Made by a program: the position numbers and the translations under genes. DNA of 35,927 nucleotides from [Actinomadura] parvosata subsp. kistnae (GTDB taxonomy: Bacteria; Actinomycetota; Actinomycetes; Streptosporangiales; Streptosporangiaceae). The notes beneath the pieces are model-generated. The model searched no databases, was not told the DNA's origin, and saw nothing but the letters and a program-made list of their open reading frames with translations. Positions 23,400-31,325 of the stretch are shown here, one piece after another. The stretch spans positions 1-35,927 of the forward strand of contig NZ_OOHJ01000028.1 in the NCBI RefSeq assembly GCF_900323885.1. The letters run 5' to 3'. How positions within the stretch are numbered: the first letter of the stretch is position 1; every line of letters begins with the position of its first letter.

Positions 23400-24281
23400 T
23401 CAGCCGGCCGGTTCGGGTGGGAACCGGGTGGCGGCTTCGGCGCTGCTCATCCGGCCTTGGATCTCGGCGTACGGGAGGCGTCGCATGGCGTGGGAGGGGT
23501 GGCCGGCGTGATCGACGTTCTCGCTGCGGCGCAGCAGCCGGCGGCCGACCTCGAGGGGGCCGGTGGGGATGGTCAGGCTCTTGGCGTTGACGCGCAGCAC
23601 CTCGTACCAGGTGCCGAGGTAGAGGGCGAAGTCGCCGACGGTGAAGTCGGCGGGGCGCCAGATCTTGACGCCGTCGGCGGCGGCTTGGGCGACGATGTCG
23701 TCCCAGTAGGCGATCCTGGCCGACAGCCGGGCCTGTTCGGTGAGCAGGCGGTCGCGGTAGTCGCCGGTGGCGGGCTGCCACCGCAGCAGCGGCGTGCCGT
23801 CGTCGTTGAGGACGATGTGGCCGTCGCGTTCGACGAGCTGGGGGTGGGCTTGGCCGGTGAGTTCGCGTTGGATGCGGCGCAGCCGTTCGCGTAGCCGGTC
23901 GAGGCGGCGCAGGGTGGCGCGGGGGTCACGATGGTGCTGCTGGAGGTGTTCGGCGGCTCGGGCCTGGCTGATCCAGTACGGTTGCCGGTCGGCGTGCCGG
24001 CTGGGGTGGGTGGGCGCGCTGGTTTGTTCGTCGATGGTGGTCGGCAGGCCGGCGGCCTGGAGCGCTGTGGCGATCTCCGTGACGCGGGCGCGGTGGTCGC
24101 GGGGGTGCCGGTTGCGGGAGTGCGGTTCGTACCAGGCGCCGTGTCGGCCGTGGTGTTCGATGCGGTCGGACCAGCGCAGGCCGAGGCCGCCGTGGCGGCG
24201 GCTGCCGAGCAGGTTGTGCTGGTCGCGGCTGGTTCCGGTGACGATGATGCCGTGGGTGGCGGACACGTGGATGGTGATCAT
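23400..24281 (-). CDS. DUF3560-like protein (293 aa)
   Basis: The N-terminal 100 residues resemble DUF3560, a small domain of plasmid and phage-associated proteins: 'MITIHVSATHGIIVTGTSRD', then 'LGLRWSDRIEHHGRHGAWYE' followed by 'PHSRNRHPRDHRARVTEIAT'. A long basic helix-rich middle ('RATLRRLDRLRERLRRIQRE') and a C-terminal 'PADFTVGDFALYLGTWYEVL' domain follow. The latter resembles the small beta-barrel seen at the end of such proteins. ATG start with AAGGGAGG upstream. Function is unknown; nucleic-acid binding is plausible from the basic character, but this is inference. Confidence 0.72.
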   Translation of the reverse strand: MITIHVSATHGIIVTGTSRDQHNLLGSRRHGGLGLRWSDRIEHHGRHGAWYEPHSRNRHPRDHRARVTEIATALQAAGLPTTIDEQTSAPTHPSRHADRQPYWISQARAAEHLQQHHRDPRATLRRLDRLRERLRRIQRELTGQAHPQLVERDGHIVLNDDGTPLLRWQPATGDYRDRLLTEQARLSARIAYWDDIVAQAAADGVKIWRPADFTVGDFALYLGTWYEVLRVNAKSLTIPTGPLEVGRRLLRRSENVDHAGHPSHAMRRLPYAEIQGRMSSAEAATRFPPEPAG

Positions 24282-24381
24282 AGGGGCCTCCCTTCGCGGG
24301 ATGGCGGTGGCGCGGCAGCGTCCGCCCCAGCCCGGGCGGGCCCGGCCGGGTCGGGTGCTGCCGCGTGTGGGTGTGCGGGGG

Positions 24382-24852
24382 TCAGGGGCGTGGGCCGATT
24401 CGTCGTTCGAGCAGGTCGGCCAGGGCGGCCGTGGTCAGGCGGGGGTCGAAGAGGCCGCCGTATTCGTGGGGCTCTTCCGGGTCGAGGCCGATCAGGTGCG
24501 CTGCGCGGAAGCGGACGTGGATGACCTTCCTGCCGCGGGCCGTCTCCAGCAGGTGCGCGGGATCGCCGGCCTCGGCGATCAGGTACTGCTCGATGGAGCC
24601 GTTCAGGTGGGCGGCGTCGGTTGCGGTGACGGGCTGGGTGTCGATCCACTCCTGGCGTTCGGCGTCGATGCGGACCAGCCAGCGGCCGCCGGCGGCGAGC
24701 GCCAGGTGGCTGCCGTAGCAGCACACGGTGCCGCAGCGCTCGTGTGATCTCCACGTGGTCTGGTCCCAGGTGGTGCAGTCCGGGGCGGTGACGTGGTCGA
24801 ATGCGTGCCAGGCGAGCGTGGCGCCGCGGAACGGGACGATCTGGATGGGCAT
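24382..24852 (-). CDS. Unknown protein (156 aa)
   Basis: No family recognised. The product starts 'MPIQIVPFRGATLAWHAFDH' and has two Cys in 'ERCGTVCCYGSHLALAAGGR', then an alternating beta/alpha pattern with 'KVIHVRFRAAHLIGLDPEEP'. It is soluble, with no signal peptide. The ATG at 24852 has a GAAAGG about 11 nt upstream; the frame is open farther upstream but without a better start. It lies 41 bp after the DUF932 gene and 100 bp before the DUF3560-like gene in the same direction. Confidence 0.72.
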   Translation of the reverse strand: MPIQIVPFRGATLAWHAFDHVTAPDCTTWDQTTWRSHERCGTVCCYGSHLALAAGGRWLVRIDAERQEWIDTQPVTATDAAHLNGSIEQYLIAEAGDPAHLLETARGRKVIHVRFRAAHLIGLDPEEPHEYGGLFDPRLTTAALADLLERRIGPRP

Positions 24853-24893
24853 GACAGGGGCGACCTTTCTTGTCGATCGGGTGGCGGTGGCCG

Positions 24894-26036
24894 CTACAGG
24901 GCGGCGGCCAGGTGCATGGCCTGGACGGCGCGGCTTTCCAGCTCGAAGGCTTTCTCGGCATCGTCGAGGACCTGGGCGGCGCTGGTGACGGCGTGCATGA
25001 CGCCGCCGGCGGTCAGCGCGCCACCCTTGATGAAGTGCTGCAGGATGAGCTGCTGCTGGTCCTTGGTGAAGGACAGCTTGGTGGCGACGAAGGCGATCGT
25101 CTGGTCGGGCTCGGCGACTTCGACGCGGGCCTGGCGGCTCAGCTCGGCGATCTTGGCGCGGACGTAGTCGACGTCGAGGAAGGTGCGCACGGCGTCGCGG
25201 GCCCGGGCGGTGACCAGCGCCATGCTTTTGGCCAGGGTGTCGGGGCTCCAGCGCACGATCCCGTCGTCCATGCGGCCGCCGAGGTGCACCTCGCGCAGCA
25301 CGTCCCGGTTGATGGTCATGCCGTTGCGGCACACCTGCAGCGTCAGGCGGGGGGTGATGGTGAAGGCGCCGTCGCCGGTCTCACTGTTGGCCAGCAGGAA
25401 GCCGGCGAACACGACCGGATGGGCGGCCGCGTCCGCGCCGGAGAAGGGGCTGCGGTAGCCGGTGACCAGGTCGGGGGCGTAGGCCTGGATCTGCTCGCAG
25501 GCCACCCGCAGGAACATACGGCGCTCGGTGAGGTCGGCGCCGTCGATCTGGACGGCGACGCCGCTGTCGGTGATGCCGGCCAGGGCGGCCATGAGCACAT
25601 CCAGATTGTCGACGATCTTGTAGCTGTTGGACAGCAGGGCCCGGCCGACGCCGGTGCGGCCGTTGCCGGCCAGCGCGCGGAACAGGAAGCGGCGGCGCGG
25701 GTCGGCCTGCAGCCAGCCGTTGATGTTGGCCTCGTACAGGCGGGGCTGCTCCTCACGGGTGCGGCGCAGATACTGCGCGGGGATGCCGAGTTTGGTGGCG
25801 ATGTCCTGGTCGCAGTGCGCGGTGGGCAGGTAGCGGCCGGCGGTGGCGGTGACGCCGTCCTTGGTGACCAGCGGCTCGGTGCCGATCAGCTCGAGGTGCG
25901 TGCCGACGGCGCGCAGCCGCTCGGCCGGCACGATGACGTCGATCTTTCGGGCGTGCTGGGCGCGCAGCACGTCGACCAGGTCGTCCAGGGTGGCGTTGCG
26001 CAGGGTCAGGGGCGGGAAGGGTGCGGCGGTCGTCAC
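24894..26036 (-). CDS. DUF932 (phage/plasmid-like) protein
   Basis: A 380-aa member of DUF932, a family found on phages, plasmids and integrative elements with no biochemically established role. Hallmarks are 'CDQDIATKLGIPAQYLRRTR', 'RALLSNSYKIVDNLDVLMAA', 'FAGFLLANSETGDGAFTITP' and 'LQVCRNGMTINRDVLREVHL', followed by a helical tail. The length is normal. The start is GTG 26036, with AGGAGG 7 nt upstream. It is the fifth gene of the block. Its presence is the clearest sign that the block came from a mobile replicon. Confidence 0.9.
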   Translation of the reverse strand: MTTAAPFPPLTLRNATLDDLVDVLRAQHARKIDVIVPAERLRAVGTHLELIGTEPLVTKDGVTATAGRYLPTAHCDQDIATKLGIPAQYLRRTREEQPRLYEANINGWLQADPRRRFLFRALAGNGRTGVGRALLSNSYKIVDNLDVLMAALAGITDSGVAVQIDGADLTERRMFLRVACEQIQAYAPDLVTGYRSPFSGADAAAHPVVFAGFLLANSETGDGAFTITPRLTLQVCRNGMTINRDVLREVHLGGRMDDGIVRWSPDTLAKSMALVTARARDAVRTFLDVDYVRAKIAELSRQARVEVAEPDQTIAFVATKLSFTKDQQQLILQHFIKGGALTAGGVMHAVTSAAQVLDDAEKAFELESRAVQAMHLAAAL

Positions 26037-26075
26037 GAAGGGTCCTCCTGTTCTCGGATGGATCGCCGATGGTGG

Positions 26076-26924
26076 TCAGGCGGCGCGCAGCAGTGGAAAG
26101 GGCGGGCGTTCAAGCGCGTCCGGCTCGCGGGTCGGGGCGGGCGCGAGCGGGTGCCGGTGTGCGAGTGCTTGCGCGAGGTCGGGGGTGTCGAGGGTCGGCA
26201 GGTCGATGACGGCGGCGGTGAGGTTGTCCAGCGCGCCGGCGTGCGTGGCGGCGTCGATGAGCTGCGCGCAGGTCGTGGCGGCCGGGGTGTCGCGGCGCAG
26301 GAGCCGGGACAGGTTGTCCGTGCCGAGCGGCAGAGTGAGGCTGTCGGAGCACAGCAGGAGCCGGCGGATGTCGAGGATGCGCTCGTCGTGGTGGCCGGGG
26401 CCGGGCGGTTCGCGCCACACCTGCCGGCGCCGCACGGGACCGGCCGCGTGCGGGGGCCGGGTCCGCTGGTGCGGGCTGGCGTGGATCAGCGCGTGCAGGG
26501 CGAGATCGGCGGTCAGGGCGAAGGCGTTGACGCTCTCCCCCGTCCAGCACAGGTCGATCGTCCAGTCGGTGATCACGGCGGTGAGGAGCGAGGTGACGAT
26601 GCGGGTCATCTGCGAGGGGAAGGGCAGGCTCTCGTCGGCGACGCTGGTTTCGAGGGCGGATCGGCCCGCGTAGAGGCCGGCGGCGGCGTTGGCGGTGTGG
26701 GCGGCGGCGACCGCGGAGACTTCGGCGGCGATCCGGGCGTGGGCGCGGGCGCGCTCCTTGTCGCCATCGGGGCTGTCGCCTTCGCAGATAGCTACGGCGA
26801 AACCGGCGCGGTATCCGGCCACGCACGCGCGGTGGACGTTCCACGGGTGCGGGCCGGGGTCGGACCGCAGGGCGAGTTCACCGCCGATGGACAGCGGTAG
26901 ATGACGGGTGTACGTGCTGGACAT
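26076..26924 (-). CDS. PP2C-like fold protein lacking canonical metal-binding acids
   Basis: A 282-aa protein whose layout follows PP2C (PPM) phosphatases: 'FAVAICEGDSPDGDKERARA' replaces the usual 'vaDGMGGH' element, 'TIDLCWTGESVNAFALTADL' replaces the 'VGDSRAY' strand, 'RRLLLCSDSLTLPLGTDNLS' matches 'LLLCSDGLT', and 'AGALDNLTAAVIDL' matches the final 'DNiTvvvv' strand. The first metal-binding Asp is absent and the second position is Glu, although the last Asp is kept. It is therefore probably catalytically weak, or a pseudophosphatase with a binding role. ATG 26924 has AAGGAG just upstream. It shares an operon with a VWA protein. The fold assignment is inference from motifs. Confidence 0.62.
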   Translation of the reverse strand: MSSTYTRHLPLSIGGELALRSDPGPHPWNVHRACVAGYRAGFAVAICEGDSPDGDKERARAHARIAAEVSAVAAAHTANAAAGLYAGRSALETSVADESLPFPSQMTRIVTSLLTAVITDWTIDLCWTGESVNAFALTADLALHALIHASPHQRTRPPHAAGPVRRRQVWREPPGPGHHDERILDIRRLLLCSDSLTLPLGTDNLSRLLRRDTPAATTCAQLIDAATHAGALDNLTAAVIDLPTLDTPDLAQALAHRHPLAPAPTREPDALERPPFPLLRAA

Positions 26925-27064
26925 CGAACTCCTTTGTGGGCATGACGAAGGGGGCGCCGCCGGTCATGGCCGGGCGCGGGGCGGGGAATGGCGGACGGTG
27001 ATGTACGGGGTGATCAGCCCGGCCTGGGCCGTGTTCGGCCGGATCGGTACCGGCGATCGAGTCG

Positions 27065-27385
27065 TCACGGCTGGCTCGGTGGTGGTGCGAGGTGGGCAGC
27101 GGCCAGCAGGGCTTGGGCGTGCTGGCGCAGTGCCGGATCTCCGATCTGGTCGATGGTGTCGTAGCGTCCCGTCCAGTCGCCGCCGCGGCTGCTGTCGTGC
27201 ACGGCGTCGGCGTGGTCGAGGAGCATCACGCACCCGCATTCGCCGCTGCAGGGTTGAAACAGGTGGATGGTCCAGGTGGCCCGACAGGCGCTGTCGCCGC
27301 GGGTGCAGGCCCGGCAACCGGCGTGGGCGAAGTCTTGGGCCGACTCCTTGATCTGAAAGAAGTACCGGGGTGCGGTGTCGGTCAT
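27065..27385 (-). CDS. Small Cys-rich protein (106 aa)
   Basis: No named family recognised. It begins 'MTDTAPRYFFQIKESAQDFA' and holds six Cys between residues 24 and 52: 'HAGCRACTRGDSACRATW' and 'FQPCSGECGCVMLLDH'. The spacing (CxxC, later CxxxCxC) suggests zinc binding rather than secretion, since there is no signal peptide. ATG 27385 has GGAAAGAG upstream. It lies 83 bp after the ParB-like gene and 140 bp before the PP2C-like gene in the ten-gene block. Confidence 0.7.
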   Translation of the reverse strand: MTDTAPRYFFQIKESAQDFAHAGCRACTRGDSACRATWTIHLFQPCSGECGCVMLLDHADAVHDSSRGGDWTGRYDTIDQIGDPALRQHAQALLAAAHLAPPPSQP

Positions 27386-27468
27386 GGTGGTGCGGCTCTT
27401 TCCGGGGATAGGGCCGGTCTGGTCCTGGTCCGCAGCGCCCAGGGCCAGACCGGAGCTTGCGGGAGGGG

Positions 27469-29208
27469 TCAGGCCGCCTGTGCGTCGCCGAGGTCGCCGG
27501 GAACGGCCGTCTCCGTGAGAGAGGTCACCTCGGCCAGGTCCTGGCGGGCAGAGCTGGCAGGAGCGGGATCGTGTGGGAGGATCGGCTCGTCATCGGTCGA
27601 CGGCGCGGGCTCGCTCGCCTCGACCGGGGCGCTGCCGTGCTCGATGATTGCGGCCTCGTCCGGCTCCGGTGCGGGTTCGGTGGGCTCCTCCCCCGCGATG
27701 TCGGTCTGGTCGGCTGGGGCATCGCCCCGGTACGGGGTGCCGTCGATCAGTGCCCGCTCGATCGGGGCCGGCTGGTAGGGCTGCAGCGTGCGCGTGCCGA
27801 GCTCCGGCCCCAGCGTGTCGACCAGGAACCGCAGCCACAACGCGGCATCGGCCCGCGAACAGGGGCTGTACTTGTCCGGCCGCCAGGTGTTCTTGCAGTC
27901 CTGGCCGGCCTTGGTCATCTGGTGCTCGAAGGCCACCGCGATGAGCCGCAGCATCATCATGGCCTGCTGCCCGCTCGAGGCTCCGCGCAGCGCCTGGTCG
28001 AGGTCTGCCGGGCCGCCGAACTGTGTATACAGCGGGCTGCGGTGCGCCGCGGTCAGGAAGTCGCGGACGGGGCCGGGCATGTCCAGCAGCATCCGGGTGA
28101 CGAAGGGCAGCACCGGCTTGGGGGCGTTCTTGCGCTGGAAGAACTCCGCCAGCCATTGCTGCCGGAGGGTGCCGGCGCGCGGCCAGGCGGCGCGCCCCTC
28201 GATCACGATCTTCCGGGACGGCTCGTCTCCACGAGGCTGAGCAGATCCGCTGGATGCGGAGGCCGCCGCTGTAGGGGGCGTGGGCTCGCGTGGGGTGTAG
28301 CCGTGTGCGGCGGGGGTGGTGCAGTAGTACTCCGGCTGGGTCTTGTTGTAGCTGTAGAAGAACGCGCCATGCCCGGCGCAGGAGGCGTGCCGGGCCGGGT
28401 CGGGGTCGAAGCCGTCGACGAGGCGGGCCAGGCTGTCCAGCAGCAGCGCGTCCGGCGGCCGGGATTCGGTGACGCGGACGCCGTCCTGCTCCAGCTCGGC
28501 GATGAGCCGGTTCTGGGCGGCTTGCTCTGCCAGCTCGTCGCGAACGGATTCGACGGCGTAGGCGACGGGGTGTCCCCAGTCGATGCGCTGCTGGATCTTC
28601 GCCAGCGCCCGCTCGTCGCCGTCGAACTCCGCCAGCAGCGCGACATCGTCCAGCGTCCAGGCGTGTTCCATGGCCTGTGCGGCGCGCCTGGTCTGCTCGC
28701 TGAGCTTGCCGGCCTTGATGCCGGCCGTGATCTGCTGTTTGGTACGGCCGGTGCGCTGGCGCAGCTCGGTCCGGCTGGCGCCTGCCTGATGCGCTTGGAA
28801 GAGGGCCTGTGCCTGTTCGAAGGCCGACAGCGGAACGCGGAAGTCACCGTCGTTCTCGACGAGCTGGTCGATGAACAGGCCCGCCCGGTCCCCCACCATG
28901 GTGAGGTCGACCAGGCACAGCATCGTCTCCAGCTGGAGCTTGCGTCCTGCCTCCAGGCGGCGGTTGCCCTTGATCACCCAGAAGAGGAACTCCTCCTCTC
29001 CCTCCTGGCGGTCGTAGTCGTCCGGGATGGGGATCGCGGTGAGTACGACCTGCTGCTTGGCGAGCAGCGACTTGCAGAAGGCGGGCGTGATGCCGTAGTC
29101 CTCGCGGACGTTGTCCGGGAAGTGCGTCAGGTACTTCAGCGGGATGCGCAGCAGGTGGAGGTTGTCCGGCTGGGCGATATCCGGCAGATGCAGTGGAACC
29201 GTCGACAC
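27469..29208 (-). CDS. ParB/Srx-domain DNA-binding protein (579 aa)
   Basis: Residues about 20-125 form a ParB/Spo0J N-terminal domain ('LLRIPLKYLTHFPDNVREDY', then 'FLFWVIKGNRRLEAGRKLQL' with the RR motif). It is followed by a helix-turn-helix region ('ASRTELRQRTGRTKQQITAG') at about 145-185, as in chromosome/plasmid partition proteins. The remaining 350 residues are unusual for ParB: a mixed domain with 'GHGAFFYSYNKTQPEYYCTT' and 'YTQFGGPADLDQALRGASSG', then an acidic tail of about 80 residues rich in Glu, Pro and Ala. No ParA is nearby. It may regulate or partition a mobile replicon. GTG start at 29208 with AAGGGAG upstream. It is the second gene of the block. Confidence 0.82.
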   Translation of the reverse strand: MSTVPLHLPDIAQPDNLHLLRIPLKYLTHFPDNVREDYGITPAFCKSLLAKQQVVLTAIPIPDDYDRQEGEEEFLFWVIKGNRRLEAGRKLQLETMLCLVDLTMVGDRAGLFIDQLVENDGDFRVPLSAFEQAQALFQAHQAGASRTELRQRTGRTKQQITAGIKAGKLSEQTRRAAQAMEHAWTLDDVALLAEFDGDERALAKIQQRIDWGHPVAYAVESVRDELAEQAAQNRLIAELEQDGVRVTESRPPDALLLDSLARLVDGFDPDPARHASCAGHGAFFYSYNKTQPEYYCTTPAAHGYTPREPTPPTAAASASSGSAQPRGDEPSRKIVIEGRAAWPRAGTLRQQWLAEFFQRKNAPKPVLPFVTRMLLDMPGPVRDFLTAAHRSPLYTQFGGPADLDQALRGASSGQQAMMMLRLIAVAFEHQMTKAGQDCKNTWRPDKYSPCSRADAALWLRFLVDTLGPELGTRTLQPYQPAPIERALIDGTPYRGDAPADQTDIAGEEPTEPAPEPDEAAIIEHGSAPVEASEPAPSTDDEPILPHDPAPASSARQDLAEVTSLTETAVPGDLGDAQAA

Positions 29209-29357
29209 GAGACGAAACTCCCTTCAGCAGGGGTGGACAAAAAGGTGATCGTGGAGTGGCCTCACGGGGTGCGAGATTCCCCGCGGCGCTCGTTCAGGTC
29301 GGGGCATGCGGACGAGCGGCCCCCAGAGGAGCAGGGGGCCGCTCGCGTGGCGGGACG

Positions 29358-29819
29358 TCAGCCGGCGGGAACGGACTGCGCCGGGTCTTCCTCGGTGGCG
29401 GGAGTCGCCGCGCCCTGGGCCAGGCGGGGTGAGGAGGCCGGCGGCCAGGTGCCGACCTGCTGTCGCACCGGGTCATAGCGGGTGGACATGGCCAAGGTCT
29501 TGGCGACCACCTGGACGACGCCGCGGACGATCGGCCTGTTGTGGCGATCCTTGCTCTCGTAGGCGCGGGCGGTCAGATCGCGGCCCTGGACGGTGATCAC
29601 GTGGCCGACGTGGTAGGACTCGCTGGCGCGGATGGCGTCCAGCCCGTACGCGATCACCTCGATCCGGCGGGTCGGCACGCAGGTGCCGTTCCGGCCCTGC
29701 GTCGGCGGGCCGGCCACCTCGATCAGGGCCGACCACATGGGCGGCTTGTCGTCGCCGGCCGGCCAGAACTTCGGGTCGTATGCGATGCGTCCGGTGAAGC
29801 TGATCTGCATGTCGTCCAT
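29358..29819 (-). CDS. ssb: Single-stranded DNA-binding protein (accessory SSB)
   Basis: A 153-aa OB-fold protein: 'MQISFTGRIAYDPKFWPAGD', 'ALIEVAGPPTQGRNGTCVPT', 'RRIEVIAYGLDAIRASESYH' and 'VGHVITVQGRDLTARAYESK' follow the SSB strand order. The tail lacks the acidic DDDIPF-type tip of housekeeping SSB and ends in Pro/Gly-rich sequence, which is common in plasmid-borne SSB variants. ATG 29819 has AAGGAG 5 nt upstream; a second ATG three codons later is possible. It is the first gene of the ten-gene block, and the large inverted repeat at 29855-30135 lies immediately upstream. Confidence 0.85.
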   Translation of the reverse strand: MDDMQISFTGRIAYDPKFWPAGDDKPPMWSALIEVAGPPTQGRNGTCVPTRRIEVIAYGLDAIRASESYHVGHVITVQGRDLTARAYESKDRHNRPIVRGVVQVVAKTLAMSTRYDPVRQQVGTWPPASSPRLAQGAATPATEEDPAQSVPAG

Positions 29820-29854
29820 GTGCGCTCCTTGGCCTGGTGCGGCGCAGTGCCGCA

Positions 29855-30135
29855 TCACCTGCGTCTGGACGGGCGGGGCGCCTGCGTGTGTGGGGCTCCC
29901 CGTCCCGGCGAGCCGAGCCAGCGACGCCGGGACCGGCTCCGGCAATCCGGGTGGTGTGGGGGGTTGAAGATGTTTTGCGCCAGCAAAAGATCTTGAAGCC
30001 GCCACACTCGCCGCCCAAGCTCTCGTTCGGGCGAGAACCCGGATTGCCGGAGCCGGGGACGGGGGCGCATGATCGGCACGACCGGGACGGGGAGCCCCAC
30101 CGCAGGCGGCACCTGATCCACGCAAGGGCAGGTGA
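29855..30135. repeat. Large nested imperfect inverted repeat upstream of the ssb block
   Basis: Matched arms, from outside in: TCACCTGC 29855-29862 with 30128-30135; GTGGGGCTCCCCGTCCC 29890-29906 with 30084-30100 (17 of 17); CCGGCTCCGGCAATCCGGG 29933-29951 with 30038-30056 (19 of 19); central AAGATGTTTTGC 29967-29978 with 29983-29994 (11 of 12). The segments between arms are similar but diverged, and the right half has about 28 extra bases near the centre. It may be an origin, transfer or regulatory structure, an ancient inverted duplication of the block's leader, or a MITE-like remnant. No gene is encoded in it. Confidence 0.75.
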
Positions 30136-30203
30136 GAGGCAGCCCGTACTTCTGCTCGCACTTCGACGACGCGGTGTGCACTGCGACGTGCTTAGACGGT
30201 GAC

Positions 30204-30563
30204 TCATTTGGCGAGCCGGTGGTAGCAAATGAGGGCGGCGAGGGCGACGAAGGACGCGAAGTGGTCGGCCCGGCGCTCGTAGCGCCGGTGTAAGCGGCGG
30301 CAACCGGCAAGCCAGGAGACGGCTCTCTCCACCACCCAACGATGGCGTCCCAGCCGCTGACTAGACTCGATCCCTCGGCGGGCGATGCGCGGGATGATGC
30401 CCCGGCCGCGCAGGAAGGACCGCAGGTCAAGGCAGTCATAGCCCTTGTCCCCGTGGAGCTGGCCGGGCCGGCGGCGTCGTGGCCCGCGGCGGGAGCGGAT
30501 GGGCGGGATGCTGCGCACCAGCGGTTCCAGCGCAACGCTGTCGTGGAGATTGGCCGCGCTGAT
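30204..30563 (-). pseudogene. IS5-family transposase, C-terminal fragment
   Basis: About 119 codons encode the second half of an IS5 (IS427-like) DDE transposase: 'ISAANLHDSVALEPLVRSIP' at the junction, 'LHGDKGYDCLDLRSFLRGRG' with an active-site Asp, and 'GRHRWVVERAVSWLAGCRRL' with the catalytic Glu, then 'RRYERRADHFASFVALAALI'. The N-terminal half is missing and is replaced by ISAs1 sequence, so the fragment cannot act alone. Confidence 0.85.
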
Positions 30564-31141
30564 CGCCGGCGGCGACGATCTGGCGGGCGTGCTCGGCTTG
30601 TGTGTGCAGGGCGTCGGCGGTGATGACCATCGCGGACAGGTCCAGGCCGCACAGCAGGGGTGCGAAGGCGGGGATCTCGTTGCTCTTGGCCTCGACCTGC
30701 CGCTGGGCGAGTACGATCTGGGTGTCATGCCGGATGGCGGCCGGCAGGTGAGTGACGCCGTCGCCGGTGCGGCTGCCGCGCAGAGTCTTGCCGTCCACGG
30801 CCAGGCCGAGCAGGGGTGTTTTGGCGGTCGCGGTCGTCGGGGCGGTCGTTTCTAACGGGTGGCCGGTGGTCAGCGCGGAGAGGTAGGCGCAGGTCGCGGC
30901 GTCGAAGGCATCGCCGCCAGGCGGGCCAGCAGCCGCCCGAGGGTGCTGGCGGCCAGCCGGGTGGTGGCCGGGAGCCCGAGCTGGGTGCGCAGGCCGGGGT
31001 CGTGTCCGGCAATGAACCGGGTGATTTTGACAGGGATGTCGCTCCGCTGAGGACGGCGAGCAGGGATATCGCGAGCAGCGCCGGGCCCAGTCGGTAGTGA
31101 CGTCCTCGGCGGTGACGCGGGTCGGGTACGGCCTCCAGCAT
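30564..31141 (-). pseudogene. ISAs1-family transposase fragment, two frameshifts and fused to IS5
   Basis: It starts at ATG 31141 with 'MLEAVPDPRHRRGRHYRLGP' in one frame, continues as 'ITRFIAGHDPGLRTQLGLPA' in a second, and as 'GLAVDGKTLRGSRTGDGVTH' and 'QVEAKSNEIPAFAPLLCGLD' in a third. These are the signature blocks of ISAs1 (H-repeat-like) transposases. After 'ADALHTQAEHARQIVAAG' the homology stops at about 30564, where IS5 sequence begins. The catalytic C-terminal part is lost. Confidence 0.85.
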
Positions 31142-31325
31142 CCCGGCCAGTCGCCCCCGTTCAGAGCACGGCCGAGGAGATGGCCATGAGGAAGGAGAGG
31201 GTTGCGATGCGTAGTAACCGAATCATCATCTGGAGGTTCACGGCACGATTGTGTGAGTCGAGTCCTGGGCGGACCAGGGCGTCCACCGGACATAAAGCGG
31301 CCATTCGCCCAGCGGAGACCAGCGG

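Noticed and set aside
24870..26900. Very long plus-strand frame (676 codons) opposite DUF932 and the PP2C-like gene
   Set aside because: It is a GC-skew shadow of two minus-strand genes that have proper ribosome binding sites and domains.
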